DNA of 64,000 bases from Streptomyces gossypii (GCF_025165795.1 NZ_JAJAGO010000005.1:403532-467531); one strand, 5' to 3'; numbered from the stretch's first letter, positions 51,705 through 60,504 are shown. The notes: generated from the letters alone by a model not told the origin. Numbers and translations: made by a program.

Positions 51705-51787
51705 CTCCCGCTCCCCGGATGTCCGTACGTCATCAGTGCTCACCCTGTTCACTGTGCTATCCCTGCCCTAAATTCGCACTAAGCGCA

Positions 51788-52525
51788 TCACAGGTGCAGG
51801 CCGCACTCGGTCTTGTTGAAGCCCGCCCAGCGGCCGGCGCGGGCGTCCTCGCCCGCCGCCACCCGGCGGGTGCAGGGTGCGCAGCCGACCGAGGCGTAAC
51901 CGTCGGACAGCAGAGGGTTGGTGAGCACGCCGTGCTCGGCGACGTACGCCTCCACGTCGGCGTCCGTCCAGCGGGCTATCGGCGAGATCTTGACCTTCTG
52001 CCGCTTCTCGTCCCAGCCGACGACCGGCGTGTCCGCCCGGCTGGGCGACTCGATGCGCCGCAGGCCGGTGGCCCAGGCGTCATAGCCGCGCAGGCCCTCC
52101 TCCAGCGGCCGCACCTTCCGCAGCGCGCAGCACAGGTCCGGGTCGCGGTCGTGCAGCCGCGGTCCGTGCTCGGCGTCCTGCTCGGCCACGGTCTGCCGCG
52201 GAGTGAGGGTGATCACCTCGACGTCCATCACTGCGGCCACCGCGTCCCTGGTTCCGATCGTCTCCGGAAAGTGGTAGCCGGTGTCGAGGAACACGACGTG
52301 AACGCCGGGGAACGCACGGGAGGCGAGATGCGCGACCACCGCGTCCTCCATGGAGGAGGTGACGCAGAAGCGGGGCCCGAACGTTTCGGCAGCCCAGCGC
52401 AGTACGTCGAGCGCGCTGGCGTCCTCCAGGGCGCGGCCCGCCTCCTCGGCGAGCTGCCGGAGGCGGTCCGGGTCGGCGGGCTGCGGGGACTCGGCCTGCT
52501 TCTGGGCGTCCTTGACGGTGGTCAT
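51788..52525 (-). CDS. cysH: APS/PAPS reductase
   Basis: A 245-residue reductase that makes sulfite from activated sulfate with thioredoxin. CCALRK (~residue 131) and GCAPC (~211) form the CC...CxxC set that binds the [4Fe-4S] cluster of APS-type enzymes. The C-terminal KTECGLHL holds the catalytic Cys. This pattern favours APS as substrate even though cysC is present in the operon. ATG 52525 overlaps the small upstream gene by four bases. Confidence 0.95.
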   Translation of the reverse strand: MTTVKDAQKQAESPQPADPDRLRQLAEEAGRALEDASALDVLRWAAETFGPRFCVTSSMEDAVVAHLASRAFPGVHVVFLDTGYHFPETIGTRDAVAAVMDVEVITLTPRQTVAEQDAEHGPRLHDRDPDLCCALRKVRPLEEGLRGYDAWATGLRRIESPSRADTPVVGWDEKRQKVKISPIARWTDADVEAYVAEHGVLTNPLLSDGYASVGCAPCTRRVAAGEDARAGRWAGFNKTECGLHL

Positions 52526-52722
52526 GCGGTGGTGCCCCCTTCGGTGCGGTGCCCGGACGGCGGGGCCACGGCCCGCACTCCGAGGAAAGTCAGAGCGAAG
52601 TCGCGCCCGCAGGAGGTGCACTCCCACGCCGCCCCCGCGCCCCGGGCAGTTTCCCGCTCGGAGGGGCGCAGATCCTCCTCCCCGCAGTACGGGCAGTAGA
52701 ACGGGGCGGCACGCTCGCTCAC
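52522..52722 (-). CDS. Small zinc-ribbon protein of the sulfur operon
   Basis: A 66-residue protein with two CxxC pairs, FYCPYCGEEDLRP and WECTSCGRDFALTF, so a zinc ribbon. It begins at GTG 52722, overlapping the sulfite reductase stop as GTGA, and its stop overlaps cysH as ATGA. Such strict coupling implies a role in sulfite or APS reduction or in cluster delivery, but none is known to me. A comparable small gene lies at this place in other Streptomyces. Confidence 0.85.
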   Translation of the reverse strand: MSERAAPFYCPYCGEEDLRPSERETARGAGAAWECTSCGRDFALTFLGVRAVAPPSGHRTEGGTTA

Positions 52723-54416
52723 TTGAGGGCCCCCTCTTCGGCGCGGGCGGCCCACTGGGTGAAGCGCTCGCCGTCCGTGCGCTGTTCCCCGAAAGCGCGG
52801 AGCACTCGCTCCAGATAGTCCGGCAGCTCCTCGGCGGTGACCTTGAGCCCGCGCACCTTCCGGCCGAAGCCGGGCTCGAGGCCGAGGGAGCCGCCGAGGT
52901 GGACCTGATAGCCCCCGACCTGCTCGCCCTGGTCGTTGGTGACCAGCTGCCCCTTGAGACCGATGTCCGCGACCTGGATACGTGCGCAGGAGTTGGGGCA
53001 TCCGTTGAGGTTGATGGTGACCGGCTCGTCGAACTCGGGGAGGCGGCGCTCCAGTTCCTCGATGACGTCGATGCCCGCCTGCTTGGTCTCGACGATCGCG
53101 AGCTTGCAGAACTCGAGGCCCGTGCAGGCCATCACGCCGCGCCGGAAGACGGACGGCTCGGTGGTCAGGCCGAGCGCGGCCAGCGCGTCGGTCAGCGAGG
53201 CGACCTGCTCCGGTTCGACGTCGAGGATGAGCATCTTCTGCTCGACGGTGGTGCGGACGCGGCCGGAGCCGTGCGCCTCGGCGAGGTCGGCGATCTTGCC
53301 GAGCGTGGCGCCGTCGACGCGCCCGACGCGCGGGGCGAAGCCCACGTAGCGGCGGCCGTCCCGCTGTTCGTGCACCCCGACGTGGTCGCGCCACTGCTGG
53401 GCGGGCTTCTCGGGGGCCGGGCCGTCGGCGAGCGTACGCAGCAGGTACTCCTCCTCGAGCACCTTGCGGAACTTCTCCGGGCCCCAGTCGGTGACGAGGA
53501 ACTTGAGGCGGGCGCGGTGCCGCAGCCGCCGGTAGCCGTAATCCCGGAAGATCGAGACGACGCCCTCGTGGACGTTCGCCACGTCCTCCAGCGGCACCCA
53601 AGCGCCGAGCCGTACGCCGAGCTTGGGGTTGGTGGAGAGCCCGCCGCCGACCCACAGGTCGAAACCGGGGCCGAGCTCGGGGTGGACGACGCCGACGAAG
53701 GCGACGTCGTTGATCTCGTGTGTGACATCGAGCAGCGGCGATCCCGAGACGGCCGTCTTGAACTTGCGCGGCAGGTTCGAGTACGCCTTGTTGCCGACGA
53801 CCCGGCGGCTGATCTCCTCGATCGCGGGAGTGCCGTCGATGATCTCGTCCTTGGCGATCCCGGCGACGGGGGAGCCGAGGATGACGCGCGGCACGTCGCC
53901 GCACGCCTCGGTCGTCGACAGGCCGACGCCCTCCAGGCGGCGCCAGATCTCCGGCATGTCCTCGATGCGGATCCAGTGGAACTGGACGTTCTGGCGGTTG
54001 GTGATGTCCGCCGTCCCGCGCGCGAACTCCTGGGAGATCTCGCCGATGACGCGCAGCTGCGCCGTCGTCAGCCGGCCGCCGTCGATGCGGACCCGGAGCA
54101 TGAAGTGCTCGTCGTCCAGCTCTTCGGGCGCCAGCACGGCGGTCTTGCCGCCGCTGATGCCGGGCTTGCGCTGGGTGTAGAGGCCCCACCAGCGCATCCG
54201 TCCGCGGAGGTCGGCTCCGTCGATGGAGTCGAAGCCGCCGTTGGCGTAGATCGTCTCAATACGTGTCCGTACGTTGAGACCGTCGTCGTCCTTCTTCGTC
54301 TGCTCGTTGCCGTTGAGCGGGGTGAAGTGCCCGGCGGACCACTGCCCCTCGCCGCGGTGGCGGCCCGCCTTGCGACGGGGCCGTTCGGCGTCGGGGCGCG
54401 GGGAGGTGTCGGCCAT
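52719..54416 (-). CDS. sir: Ferredoxin-type sulfite reductase
   Basis: A 565-residue siroheme-[4Fe-4S] reductase that reduces sulfite to sulfide with six electrons. The cofactor cysteines are in CTGLEFC (~residues 427-433) and NGCPNSC (~467-473). Two Pfam-type halves are visible, each with a TAQLRVIGEI- or GATLGKIADL-like ferredoxin-like domain and a core domain (NRQNVQFHWI). No flavin domain is present, so ferredoxin is the likely donor. Assimilatory nitrite reductase has the same fold; the sulfur neighbours decide. ATG 54416 follows AAGGA. Confidence 0.93.
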   Translation of the reverse strand: MADTSPRPDAERPRRKAGRHRGEGQWSAGHFTPLNGNEQTKKDDDGLNVRTRIETIYANGGFDSIDGADLRGRMRWWGLYTQRKPGISGGKTAVLAPEELDDEHFMLRVRIDGGRLTTAQLRVIGEISQEFARGTADITNRQNVQFHWIRIEDMPEIWRRLEGVGLSTTEACGDVPRVILGSPVAGIAKDEIIDGTPAIEEISRRVVGNKAYSNLPRKFKTAVSGSPLLDVTHEINDVAFVGVVHPELGPGFDLWVGGGLSTNPKLGVRLGAWVPLEDVANVHEGVVSIFRDYGYRRLRHRARLKFLVTDWGPEKFRKVLEEEYLLRTLADGPAPEKPAQQWRDHVGVHEQRDGRRYVGFAPRVGRVDGATLGKIADLAEAHGSGRVRTTVEQKMLILDVEPEQVASLTDALAALGLTTEPSVFRRGVMACTGLEFCKLAIVETKQAGIDVIEELERRLPEFDEPVTINLNGCPNSCARIQVADIGLKGQLVTNDQGEQVGGYQVHLGGSLGLEPGFGRKVRGLKVTAEELPDYLERVLRAFGEQRTDGERFTQWAARAEEGALK

Positions 54417-54605
54417 GACGATACGTCCTTCGGACTCACGGGGATACGGCTCGATCGCACCGCACCGGCGTACCTGGGCAGGCGTGTGCGCAGGTGGTGC
54501 GGCGGTTCGGTGCTTCTGCGGCTCGATGGCTGGGGGGTTCTGCGGTGTCGGAGACGCCCGCCCGCGACGATGAGGGAGAGCGGAGGGACGGCGGTGCTGA
54601 GTGCG
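54417..54605 (-). promoter_or_regulatory. Leader-to-sir transcribed spacer
   Basis: About 190 bp between the leader peptide stop and the sir start on the minus strand. It is GC-rich and contains GC arms such as GTGCGGTGC and GCACCGCAC-like segments that could fold alternately. This is the expected place for an attenuator or ribosome-stalling switch. No terminator T-run is present, so the mechanism is open. Confidence 0.4.
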
Positions 54606-54689
54606 TCAGCCCGCCGGACACATGGCGCTGGACAGGCGACCGAGGTCGACGTGGCGTCGACTTACCAGGGCGATTCCCGCTCGAGACAT
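54606..54689 (-). CDS. Cysteine-operon leader peptide
   Basis: A 27-codon frame, ATG 54689 to TGA 54606-54608, upstream of sir. Its product contains RRHVDLGRLSSAMC, ends Cys-Pro-Ala-Gly, and matches the short leader peptides found before cysteine/sulfur genes in Streptomyces, whose consensus is RRHVDL...SA.C. The conserved Arg-Arg-His and Cys suggest translation-coupled sensing of cysteine. The ribosome site is weak, so a leaderless start is possible. CTGTCC and GATAGT boxes upstream near 54735-54760 are promoter candidates. Confidence 0.8.
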   Translation of the reverse strand: MSRAGIALVSRRHVDLGRLSSAMCPAG

Positions 54690-54782
54690 GAGGGAAAGCC
54701 TGACACGGGGTGCCAGTCCAGTCCACCACTATCCGTCATATGGACAGACTTGTCCCGCATCGTGGGATGACTCTGCTGTCGG

Positions 54783-55358
54783 TCACATCGCCCCAGGCCA
54801 GGGGCCCGGGGACGGGACGAAGTTTTCGTCCTCCGTGCGGGTGTCGTACACCCGGAAGCCGCGCCGCTGGTAGTTGCCCAGGGCGTGCGGTCCATCCTTG
54901 CTGCAGGTGTGCACCCACACCCGGCGCGTCGGCTCACGGTCGCCGGGGCGGCGTTCGCCCATGTCCCAGGCCCGTTCGGTCCCGTACGAGAGGAGATGTC
55001 CGCCGATGCGGCGTCCGCGGAAGGCGGGGAGCAGCCCGAAGTAGCTGATCTCGACCGCGCCCCCGTCGTGGCCCTCCAGCTCGATGAACCCGGCCGGGGT
55101 GCCGTGCGCGTAGGCCACCCAGGTCTCCACCGCGGGCCTGCCCAGGAAGTCCTGCCACTGCCCGTATGTCCAGCCCAGCCGGTCGGTCCAGGTGACGTCC
55201 TGGCCGACGGAGGAGTAGAGGAACCGGCTGAACTCCGGACTGGCGGTCTCCGCCCGCACTATCCGTATGCCGGACGAGGCGTCCGGCATGTGGGCGAGGC
55301 GGAGGTCGTCCGGCGAGGTCTGCTCAAGCCACCAGGTGGTGACGGACAGGGTGCGCAT
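54783..55358 (-). CDS. GNAT-family N-acetyltransferase
   Basis: A 191-residue GNAT protein. FGLLPAFRGRRIGGHLLSYG (motif A core LLPAFRGRRIGGHLL, residues ~109-123) binds acetyl-CoA. VWVHTCSKDGPHALGNYQRRGF carries the motif-B Asn-Tyr. The substrate is unknown. The start at 55358 (MRTLSVTTWW) has TGGAG. It is divergent from the PfkB gene. On its 3' side it faces away from the sulfur operon leader. Confidence 0.88.
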   Translation of the reverse strand: MRTLSVTTWWLEQTSPDDLRLAHMPDASSGIRIVRAETASPEFSRFLYSSVGQDVTWTDRLGWTYGQWQDFLGRPAVETWVAYAHGTPAGFIELEGHDGGAVEISYFGLLPAFRGRRIGGHLLSYGTERAWDMGERRPGDREPTRRVWVHTCSKDGPHALGNYQRRGFRVYDTRTEDENFVPSPGPWPGAM

Positions 55359-55499
55359 GACTCCAGTGAACCATCGGGATTCAGCCAACCAGCACGGTGG
55401 TGGCCGCCCGGACCGAGCCCCCGGGCAAGACGCTCCGTTGACTTCACCGCACCGGGCTGCTGGACTCCGCGCGAGCCCCTGTCGCTGAAAGGCCCGCGT

Positions 55500-56510
55500 G
55501 TGACCGTCCCTCCTGTTTCCCCTGCTCCAGCCGACGCCCTCTCCGGCGCCCCTGCCGGTTCCGCCCCCGTCGCGGTGCTCGGCGAATGCGTCGCGGACGC
55601 CTTCGTCACCACACCGGTCGAAGACGCGGCGACGCGCATGGCCACATCCGCCATGGGCCTGGAAGTACGCCCCGGCGGCGGACCGGCGAACACCGCCGTC
55701 GCCCTGGCCCGGCTGGGCACCCCCACCCGCTTTCTGGGCCGGCTCTCCACCGACGTCTTCGGCCGCCTCTTCCGCGCACATCTGACCGGCTCCGGCGCGG
55801 ACCTGGACGGTGCCGTCGCCGCCCGAGAGCCCAGCACCCTGGCGGTGGCCGCCCTCGACCCCGACGGCCGCGCCGACTACTCCTTCCACGCGGACGGCGC
55901 CGCCGACTGGCAGTGGACCCCCGAAGAACTGGCACAGGCCACCGACCCGCCTCTGTCCGCCCTCCACACCGGCTCCCTCGCGCTCGTCCGCCCGCCGGGC
56001 GCCGCGCACCTCGAGGAACTGCTGCACGCCATCCGGGCGCGGGCCACCGTCTCCATAGACCCCAACGTGCGGCCCCTGCTGGTGGACCCGGCACGCTACC
56101 GGGAGCGGCTGGAGCACTGGTGCCGGGCCGCCGACATCCTCCGACTCTCCGACGACGACCTCGCCGAGCTGTGCCCCGGTCAGGCACCGGAGCGTGCCGC
56201 CGACACCTTCCACGCCCATGGCACCCGCCTCGTCGTCGTCACCCTCGGCCCCGGCGGGGTGTTCGCCTCCCTCGACGGCGAGCGGGTGCACGTTCCCGCG
56301 CCGCCGGTCGAGGTCGTCGACACGGTGGGGGCGGGCGACTCCTTCATGGCGGGCCTGCTGCACGCGCTGCACGGTGACGGTGTGCTGGGCGGGCGGCTGG
56401 ACACCCTCCGCATCGAACAAGTGTCCGAAGCGCTCACGCTCGGCACCCGGATCGCCGCCGCCGTCTGCGCGGTACGCGGCGCGAACCCGCCCTGGGCGGC
56501 TGAGCTTTGA
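55500..56510 (+). CDS. PfkB-family carbohydrate kinase
   Basis: A 336-residue ribokinase-like kinase. The N-terminal signature is GGGPANTAVALARLG (residues ~60-74) and the C-terminal signature DTVGAGDSFMAGLLHAL (~275-291) with the catalytic Asp in GAGD. The lid and ribokinase-type core between them are intact. Fructokinase is the likeliest activity (substrate not certain). The start is GTG 55500 after GAAAGG; the open frame back to 54885 runs antisense over the GNAT gene. Confidence 0.9.
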   Translation: MTVPPVSPAPADALSGAPAGSAPVAVLGECVADAFVTTPVEDAATRMATSAMGLEVRPGGGPANTAVALARLGTPTRFLGRLSTDVFGRLFRAHLTGSGADLDGAVAAREPSTLAVAALDPDGRADYSFHADGAADWQWTPEELAQATDPPLSALHTGSLALVRPPGAAHLEELLHAIRARATVSIDPNVRPLLVDPARYRERLEHWCRAADILRLSDDDLAELCPGQAPERAADTFHAHGTRLVVVTLGPGGVFASLDGERVHVPAPPVEVVDTVGAGDSFMAGLLHALHGDGVLGGRLDTLRIEQVSEALTLGTRIAAAVCAVRGANPPWAAEL

Positions 56511-56600
56511 CGGCCGCCCCCGCGATGGGGCGGCGGGCACCGGCGGTGCACCGACGGCGGCCGGTAAAGGGCCGGCCCGCTGGCCGGATACGTTTAGAAG

Positions 56601-57719
56601 GTGCAAGCAGCCGAAAAGCCCCCTGAGCAGCAGCCCGGAGCCCTTCGCCGGGCCCGTGCGATGTACCGCAACGTCCCCAAGCGCAAGATGGCCTGGCTGC
56701 TGCTGAAGGACACCGTCAACTCCTGCATCGAGCACCGCGTGCTGGGCCTGGCGGCCGAGGCCGCGTTCTTCACCCTGATCTCGATCCCGCCCCTGCTGGT
56801 CGGGATGGTCGGCCTGCTCGGCTATCTCGACACCTGGATCGGCCTGGACACCATCGAGTCGATCCGCGCCAACTTCCTGGAAGCCGCCGGGACCGTCCTG
56901 TCCGACCGCGGCGTCGATGAGATCGCCCGCCCGCTGATCGACGACGTGATCAAGGGCGGCCGTCCCGACGTCATCTCCCTCGGCTTCGCACTCGCGCTGT
57001 GGTCCGGCTCGCGCGCGGTGAACGTCTTCATCGACACCATCACCGTCATGTACGGACTCGACGGCCACCGCGGCATCATCAAGACCCGGCTGCTCGCCTT
57101 CGGCCTCTACGTCGTCGCCCTCGTCATCGGACTCATCGCCCTCCCGCTGATGGTCGCGGGCCCGGAGACCGCCGTGGAACTGCTGCCGCAGACCAGATGG
57201 CTGGTCGCCACGTTCTACTGGCCGGTGGTGCTGCTGCTGTCCATCGTCTTCCTCACCACGCTCTACCACGTCTCCGTGCCCGTCCGCTCGCCATGGCGGG
57301 AGGACGTGCCGGGCGCCCTGGTCGCCCTGGTGATGTGGGTGCTCGGCAGCTTCCTGCTGCGCGTCTACCTCACCAACACCATCGAGGGCCCGACGATCTA
57401 CGGCTCACTGGCCGCGCCCGTCGCCGTACTGCTGTGGATCGGCATCTCCGCCTTCGCCGTACTGGTCGGCGCCGCCGTCAACGCCGCCATCGACCGGGTC
57501 TGGCCCGCCGCGGCCACCGCCGCCGCCCGCCGGATCACCGAGCGGGCGCGCGAGGAGGCGGCGGCCGAGGTCGTCGCCGCGGCGGCGGCACGGCGCGCGA
57601 TGCGCGGGGCGGAGGGCGAAGGCGACGAAGACCCGCCCGCGGAGTTCCCGGAGCGCTGGACGAAGTTCCTGCCCCCCAGCGACGTCCGCTCCCGCCTGCG
57701 CTCCCGCAACCGCCACTGA
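56601..57719 (+). CDS. BrkB/YihY-family membrane protein
   Basis: A 372-residue protein with about six membrane helices in the YihY/BrkB family layout. AEAAFFTLISIPPLLVGMVG and GFALALWSGSRAVNVFIDTI contain the family's F-x3-S-x-P and W-S-x-S-R-A steps, and VPVRSPWREDVPGALVAL follows. The cytoplasmic C-terminus (~300-372) is Ala/Arg-rich. The function is unknown; it was once named a ribonuclease BN but is not a nuclease. The start is GTG 56601. Confidence 0.9.
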   Translation: MQAAEKPPEQQPGALRRARAMYRNVPKRKMAWLLLKDTVNSCIEHRVLGLAAEAAFFTLISIPPLLVGMVGLLGYLDTWIGLDTIESIRANFLEAAGTVLSDRGVDEIARPLIDDVIKGGRPDVISLGFALALWSGSRAVNVFIDTITVMYGLDGHRGIIKTRLLAFGLYVVALVIGLIALPLMVAGPETAVELLPQTRWLVATFYWPVVLLLSIVFLTTLYHVSVPVRSPWREDVPGALVALVMWVLGSFLLRVYLTNTIEGPTIYGSLAAPVAVLLWIGISAFAVLVGAAVNAAIDRVWPAAATAAARRITERAREEAAAEVVAAAAARRAMRGAEGEGDEDPPAEFPERWTKFLPPSDVRSRLRSRNRH

Positions 57720-57793
57720 GAGGCTGTCGGGTGACCTCAGACCGGGCGGCCACGCCCCCGTTCTCCGTCCCGGCCTCCTCGACGTCCTCCTCT

Positions 57794-58396
57794 TCATCCT
57801 GCGGCTCCTTCTTGGCCACCCTGGCGCCAGCGGAGGGTTCGACGTACTCGCCCCGACTCCGCGCCGCGCTTCGATCCGGCCGACTCCAGTGGAACCAGAC
57901 CCTGCACCGGTGGGAGCAGGTGAGGCCCCTCCTCGTGAGTACCGCGGTGAACTGGTCTTCGCCGCCGCACGCGGAGTCGTCGGGTGTGGTGCATGGGCAA
58001 CTGCTCGATGTCTTCGGGCGGCACGAACCGGAGCTTGGCGGACTCGTCGGAGATCTCCAGTTGGCCGCCGGTGATGCGGGCGGTGAAGCAGACGTTGAAC
58101 TGGCGGCCGACCTCGCCGTCGGTGCAGGCGATGACGTGTTTCGGGTCGGTGTAGGTGCTGACCGGGCCGGTGATCTCGATGTCGAGGCCGGTCTCTTCCT
58201 TGACCTCGCGGACGGCCGTGCCGGGTAGGGAGTCGGTGAGGTCCATGCCGCCGCCGGGCAGGGCCCACAGGTCGCTGTCGCGGCGGCGCTGGAGGAGGAT
58301 GCGCCCGTGGTCGTCGGTGACGACGGCGGAGGCGGCGACGACCATGCTGTTCGGCTCGGGCGCGTTCGGGTCGTCGTAGTACTCGGTGCGGGCCAC
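57794..58396 (-). CDS. NUDIX hydrolase with replaced C-terminus
   Basis: A 200-residue frame. Residues ~15-125 are a normal NUDIX domain: LPGGGMDLTDSLPGTAVREV, REVKEETGLDI with Asp in place of the first Glu of the box. Up to QLPMHHT it follows Streptomyces relatives, which end soon after. Here the frame goes on for ~70 Arg/Gly-rich residues that look non-native, so a rearrangement has replaced the 3' end. The catalytic box is intact, so activity is possible. The start is GTG 58396 after GGAAGG, two bases after the upstream gene ends. Confidence 0.7.
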   Translation of the reverse strand: MARTEYYDDPNAPEPNSMVVAASAVVTDDHGRILLQRRRDSDLWALPGGGMDLTDSLPGTAVREVKEETGLDIEITGPVSTYTDPKHVIACTDGEVGRQFNVCFTARITGGQLEISDESAKLRFVPPEDIEQLPMHHTRRLRVRRRRPVHRGTHEEGPHLLPPVQGLVPLESAGSKRGAESGRVRRTLRWRQGGQEGAAG

Positions 58397-58398
58397 GG

Positions 58399-59169
58399 TC
58401 AGCCTTCCTCTCGTACGGGGGTTGCTGTCGCCCACACCGCGTCGAAACTGGCGGCGCAGGTGTCGAACATGCCGCCCCCTGGTGCCGGCGAAGTGCCACA
58501 CAGGGCGGCGTAGGCGTTGACGCCCCAGAGGTGTGCGTTGACGAGTTGCTGGTCGTCGACGCGGTAGAGGGAGTTGTAGAGCGTGATGCCGTGGCCGAAC
58601 CGCTCCTCCCGGCCGCGGGCCTGGACGTTGTCGCTGTCGGCATTTCCGATCGCGATGCGGACGTTGCAGCCTTCGGCGGCGCGTTCGGTGAGGAGTTCGT
58701 TCAGTCGCGAGTACGCCTCGTGGAGGAAGACGGCCGCGTACACGAGGATGTCGATCCGTTCCCGGGCCCGGGCCACGAGGTCGGTGAACATCGAGACCGG
58801 AATGTCGGCCCGCTGTTCATAGAGCGCGACCAGTTCGGGGCTGAGGGCGCGGGCGGGACGGGCTTGGCGGAGTGCCGGCCAAAGCGCGTGCACGTCTTCC
58901 CCCAGGGCTTTGGCCGCCCGGAGGGCTGTGGCACGGCGCGGGGTGCGCCCGAGGTTCACCCAGCGCTCGAACGACTTGGGGTCGATCTCGACCTCCTGGG
59001 CGAGGGCGGCGTAGGTCCAGCCTCCGGCACCCTCGACCGTGCCTTGTTCTGCCGCCCCTGCCAGGGACGCGGCGCCACCCTCCTGCCCCACGGATCCCCG
59101 CTCCCGTGCACCGCCTGCAACGGCACCGGACAGGCCCGCCCACTGCCTCGCCTCGCCGTCGCCCGCCAC
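58399..59169 (-). CDS. XRE-DUF5919 protein with foreign N-terminus
   Basis: A 256-residue frame. From residue ~50 onward it is an XRE-type regulator: TYAALAQEVEIDPKSFERWV, NLGRTPRRATALRAAKALGE. It continues into DUF5919 (DLVARARERIDILVYAAVFL, EGCNVRIAIGNADSDNVQARG). The first ~48 residues are Ala/Gly-rich and replace the first helix of the HTH, which relatives start with LPELIREAGWTYA. The join coincides with a fragment on the opposite strand, so the 5' end was probably lost by rearrangement. The start is uncertain; I would not assume function. Confidence 0.55.
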   Translation of the reverse strand: MAGDGEARQWAGLSGAVAGGARERGSVGQEGGAASLAGAAEQGTVEGAGGWTYAALAQEVEIDPKSFERWVNLGRTPRRATALRAAKALGEDVHALWPALRQARPARALSPELVALYEQRADIPVSMFTDLVARARERIDILVYAAVFLHEAYSRLNELLTERAAEGCNVRIAIGNADSDNVQARGREERFGHGITLYNSLYRVDDQQLVNAHLWGVNAYAALCGTSPAPGGGMFDTCAASFDAVWATATPVREEG

Positions 59170-59220
59170 GTGCGGCAGATGATCCTCACCTGCTGGGACC
59201 TGGGCAGGCTGCCGGAATCC
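59018..59220 (+). pseudogene. Zinc-finger gene fragment
   Basis: Without a start codon, the plus strand reads FCRPCQGRGA, PLPCTACNGTG and VARHVRQMILTCWDLG. These contain two CxxCxGxG-type zinc-finger cores like DnaJ or the short Zn-proteins of integrative elements. It overlaps the false N-terminus of the XRE-DUF5919 frame on the other strand. It looks like the surviving 3' part of a small gene. Confidence 0.4.
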
Positions 59221-59265
59221 ACAGATCTCAAGCTCGCAAACTCCGGTGGGGCCCCTCGGCCGAAT

Positions 59266-59631
59266 CTACCGGCCGTATGGTGGCTCGCCGAGCGCGTGAA
59301 TGAGACGATTGACTACTTCACCGACAGTGAAGTCCCATCCGGTTAGGTGCTGTCCGCTCCAGTTAATCCCCACCCGGAAGTCGTCCTTGGCTAGATCTGG
59401 CAAAGCCGCGCTTCGCCAATGATCCAGCGGCATTGCAACAGCTCGAAATTGAGGACCCCATAGCTGAGCGGCGCGCTGCGTACGGGTCTCCGACGACCAG
59501 TAGGGGAAAGCTGGTTGCCCAGAACTTGAGACCGGGGTCGGACTGCCGTCGTCCTCTCGAACCCACCAAACGGTACGAGTCTGAGCGATCTCACGGAAGA
59601 AGGCCGCTGTCTGAGCCCCACTTATGCTCAC
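59266..59631 (-). CDS. DUF2750 protein (candidate immunity protein)
   Basis: A 121-residue DUF2750 protein. Conserved blocks are TVWWVREDDG, AFPYWSSETRTQRAAQLWG and VGINWSGQHLTGWDFTV. The start is GTG 59631 with a strong AGGAGG, so it can be expressed. It lies 84 bp downstream of the broken toxin gene in the same direction, the position taken by immunity genes. Its intact state next to a dead toxin fits that reading, but DUF2750 function is not established. Confidence 0.8.
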   Translation of the reverse strand: MSISGAQTAAFFREIAQTRTVWWVREDDGSPTPVSSSGQPAFPYWSSETRTQRAAQLWGPQFRAVAMPLDHWRSAALPDLAKDDFRVGINWSGQHLTGWDFTVGEVVNRLIHALGEPPYGR

Positions 59632-59715
59632 CTGAATCCTCCTAGATCATCCCGACTTCAGCATCACGCTTGAGCGCGGCACCAGAGGGCCCAGCGCCGC
59701 GCGCCCTTCGCAGCG

Positions 59716-60481
59716 TTAGTAACCGGGCGGCAGCCTACGGTGTCCGCCTGGATCCATGAGGACATGATCCTCTGGCCATCGTGGCGTTATCAACATACCG
59801 CCATCCCGCTCGGGAATAGGTTCATGACTCAGCTCCATTGATTCCCACGATCCGTTGGATGCTGCCGCTGTGGCGCCATTCCGCGCTTCATACGACCGGC
59901 GTTCGCGGCACCATATTGGTCTGCGGCGCCCGGCTCCGCCGCTTCGTTCTTCCAAAACCGCTTACGCAGGGTGGACATGGACGGTGCGACGCCATTCTTA
60001 TTGGGCTTGGAATAATCCTCGCCCGATTTCCAGCGCCCACCACAGTTGCTGTTGTGAACCAGGACCGGCGTCTGCCCAGCGAGCACATAGTACGTGTGGG
60101 TGTTGTTGATGGTGAGGTCGTGGGTGCGCTGGTGTTTGGTGAAGAAGCGGGTGGCGGTGAGGGTGGCGGTGTCGCCGTCGGGGGTGCGGAGGGTCATGCC
60201 GGCGGTGAGGTTGTCGGCGTTACCCACTTGTCCTCGGAGGGGGACCAGAAGGGGTGGGTGGTGGTGGAGATGAGGGAGGCGGGGCCGTCCTCGGTGGCGA
60301 TCGTGAGGTCGGTGAAGTGCTTGTCGTCCTCGGTGACGATGGTCCCGACGACTTCGCGGGTGGTGGTCTTACCGGGTTCGGGATCGGTGACCAGGACCTT
60401 GTCACCGAGCTGGACGTCCTCGATGTCCTTGCGGTGCCGTCGGCCAGGAGGACCCCCCGTGCCGGGGGCGAAGCTGTGACA
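59716..60481 (-). pseudogene. Frameshifted HINT-type polymorphic toxin tail
   Basis: On the minus strand CHSFAPGT (from 60481), KDIEDVQLGDKVLVTDPE and STTTHPFW are the start of a pre-toxin HINT protease domain; THDLTINNTHTYYVLAGQTPVLVHN is its end (quoted core TYYVLAGQTPVLVHN). A toxin end follows (SMELSHEPIPERDGG, RWPEDHVLMDPG). These parts lie in different frames: a compensated pair near 60440-60455, one shift near 60225, and one near 59860. It has no N-terminus and looks like the eroded C-terminal tip of an RHS- or WapA-like toxin. Confidence 0.75.
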
Positions 60482-60504
60482 CCCGTCGAACTTAGGAACT
60501 ACTC

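Noticed and set aside
52522..54189. 555-codon frame across sir and the zinc-ribbon gene
   Set aside because: Only its last 66 codons are real; the rest is a shadow of sir.
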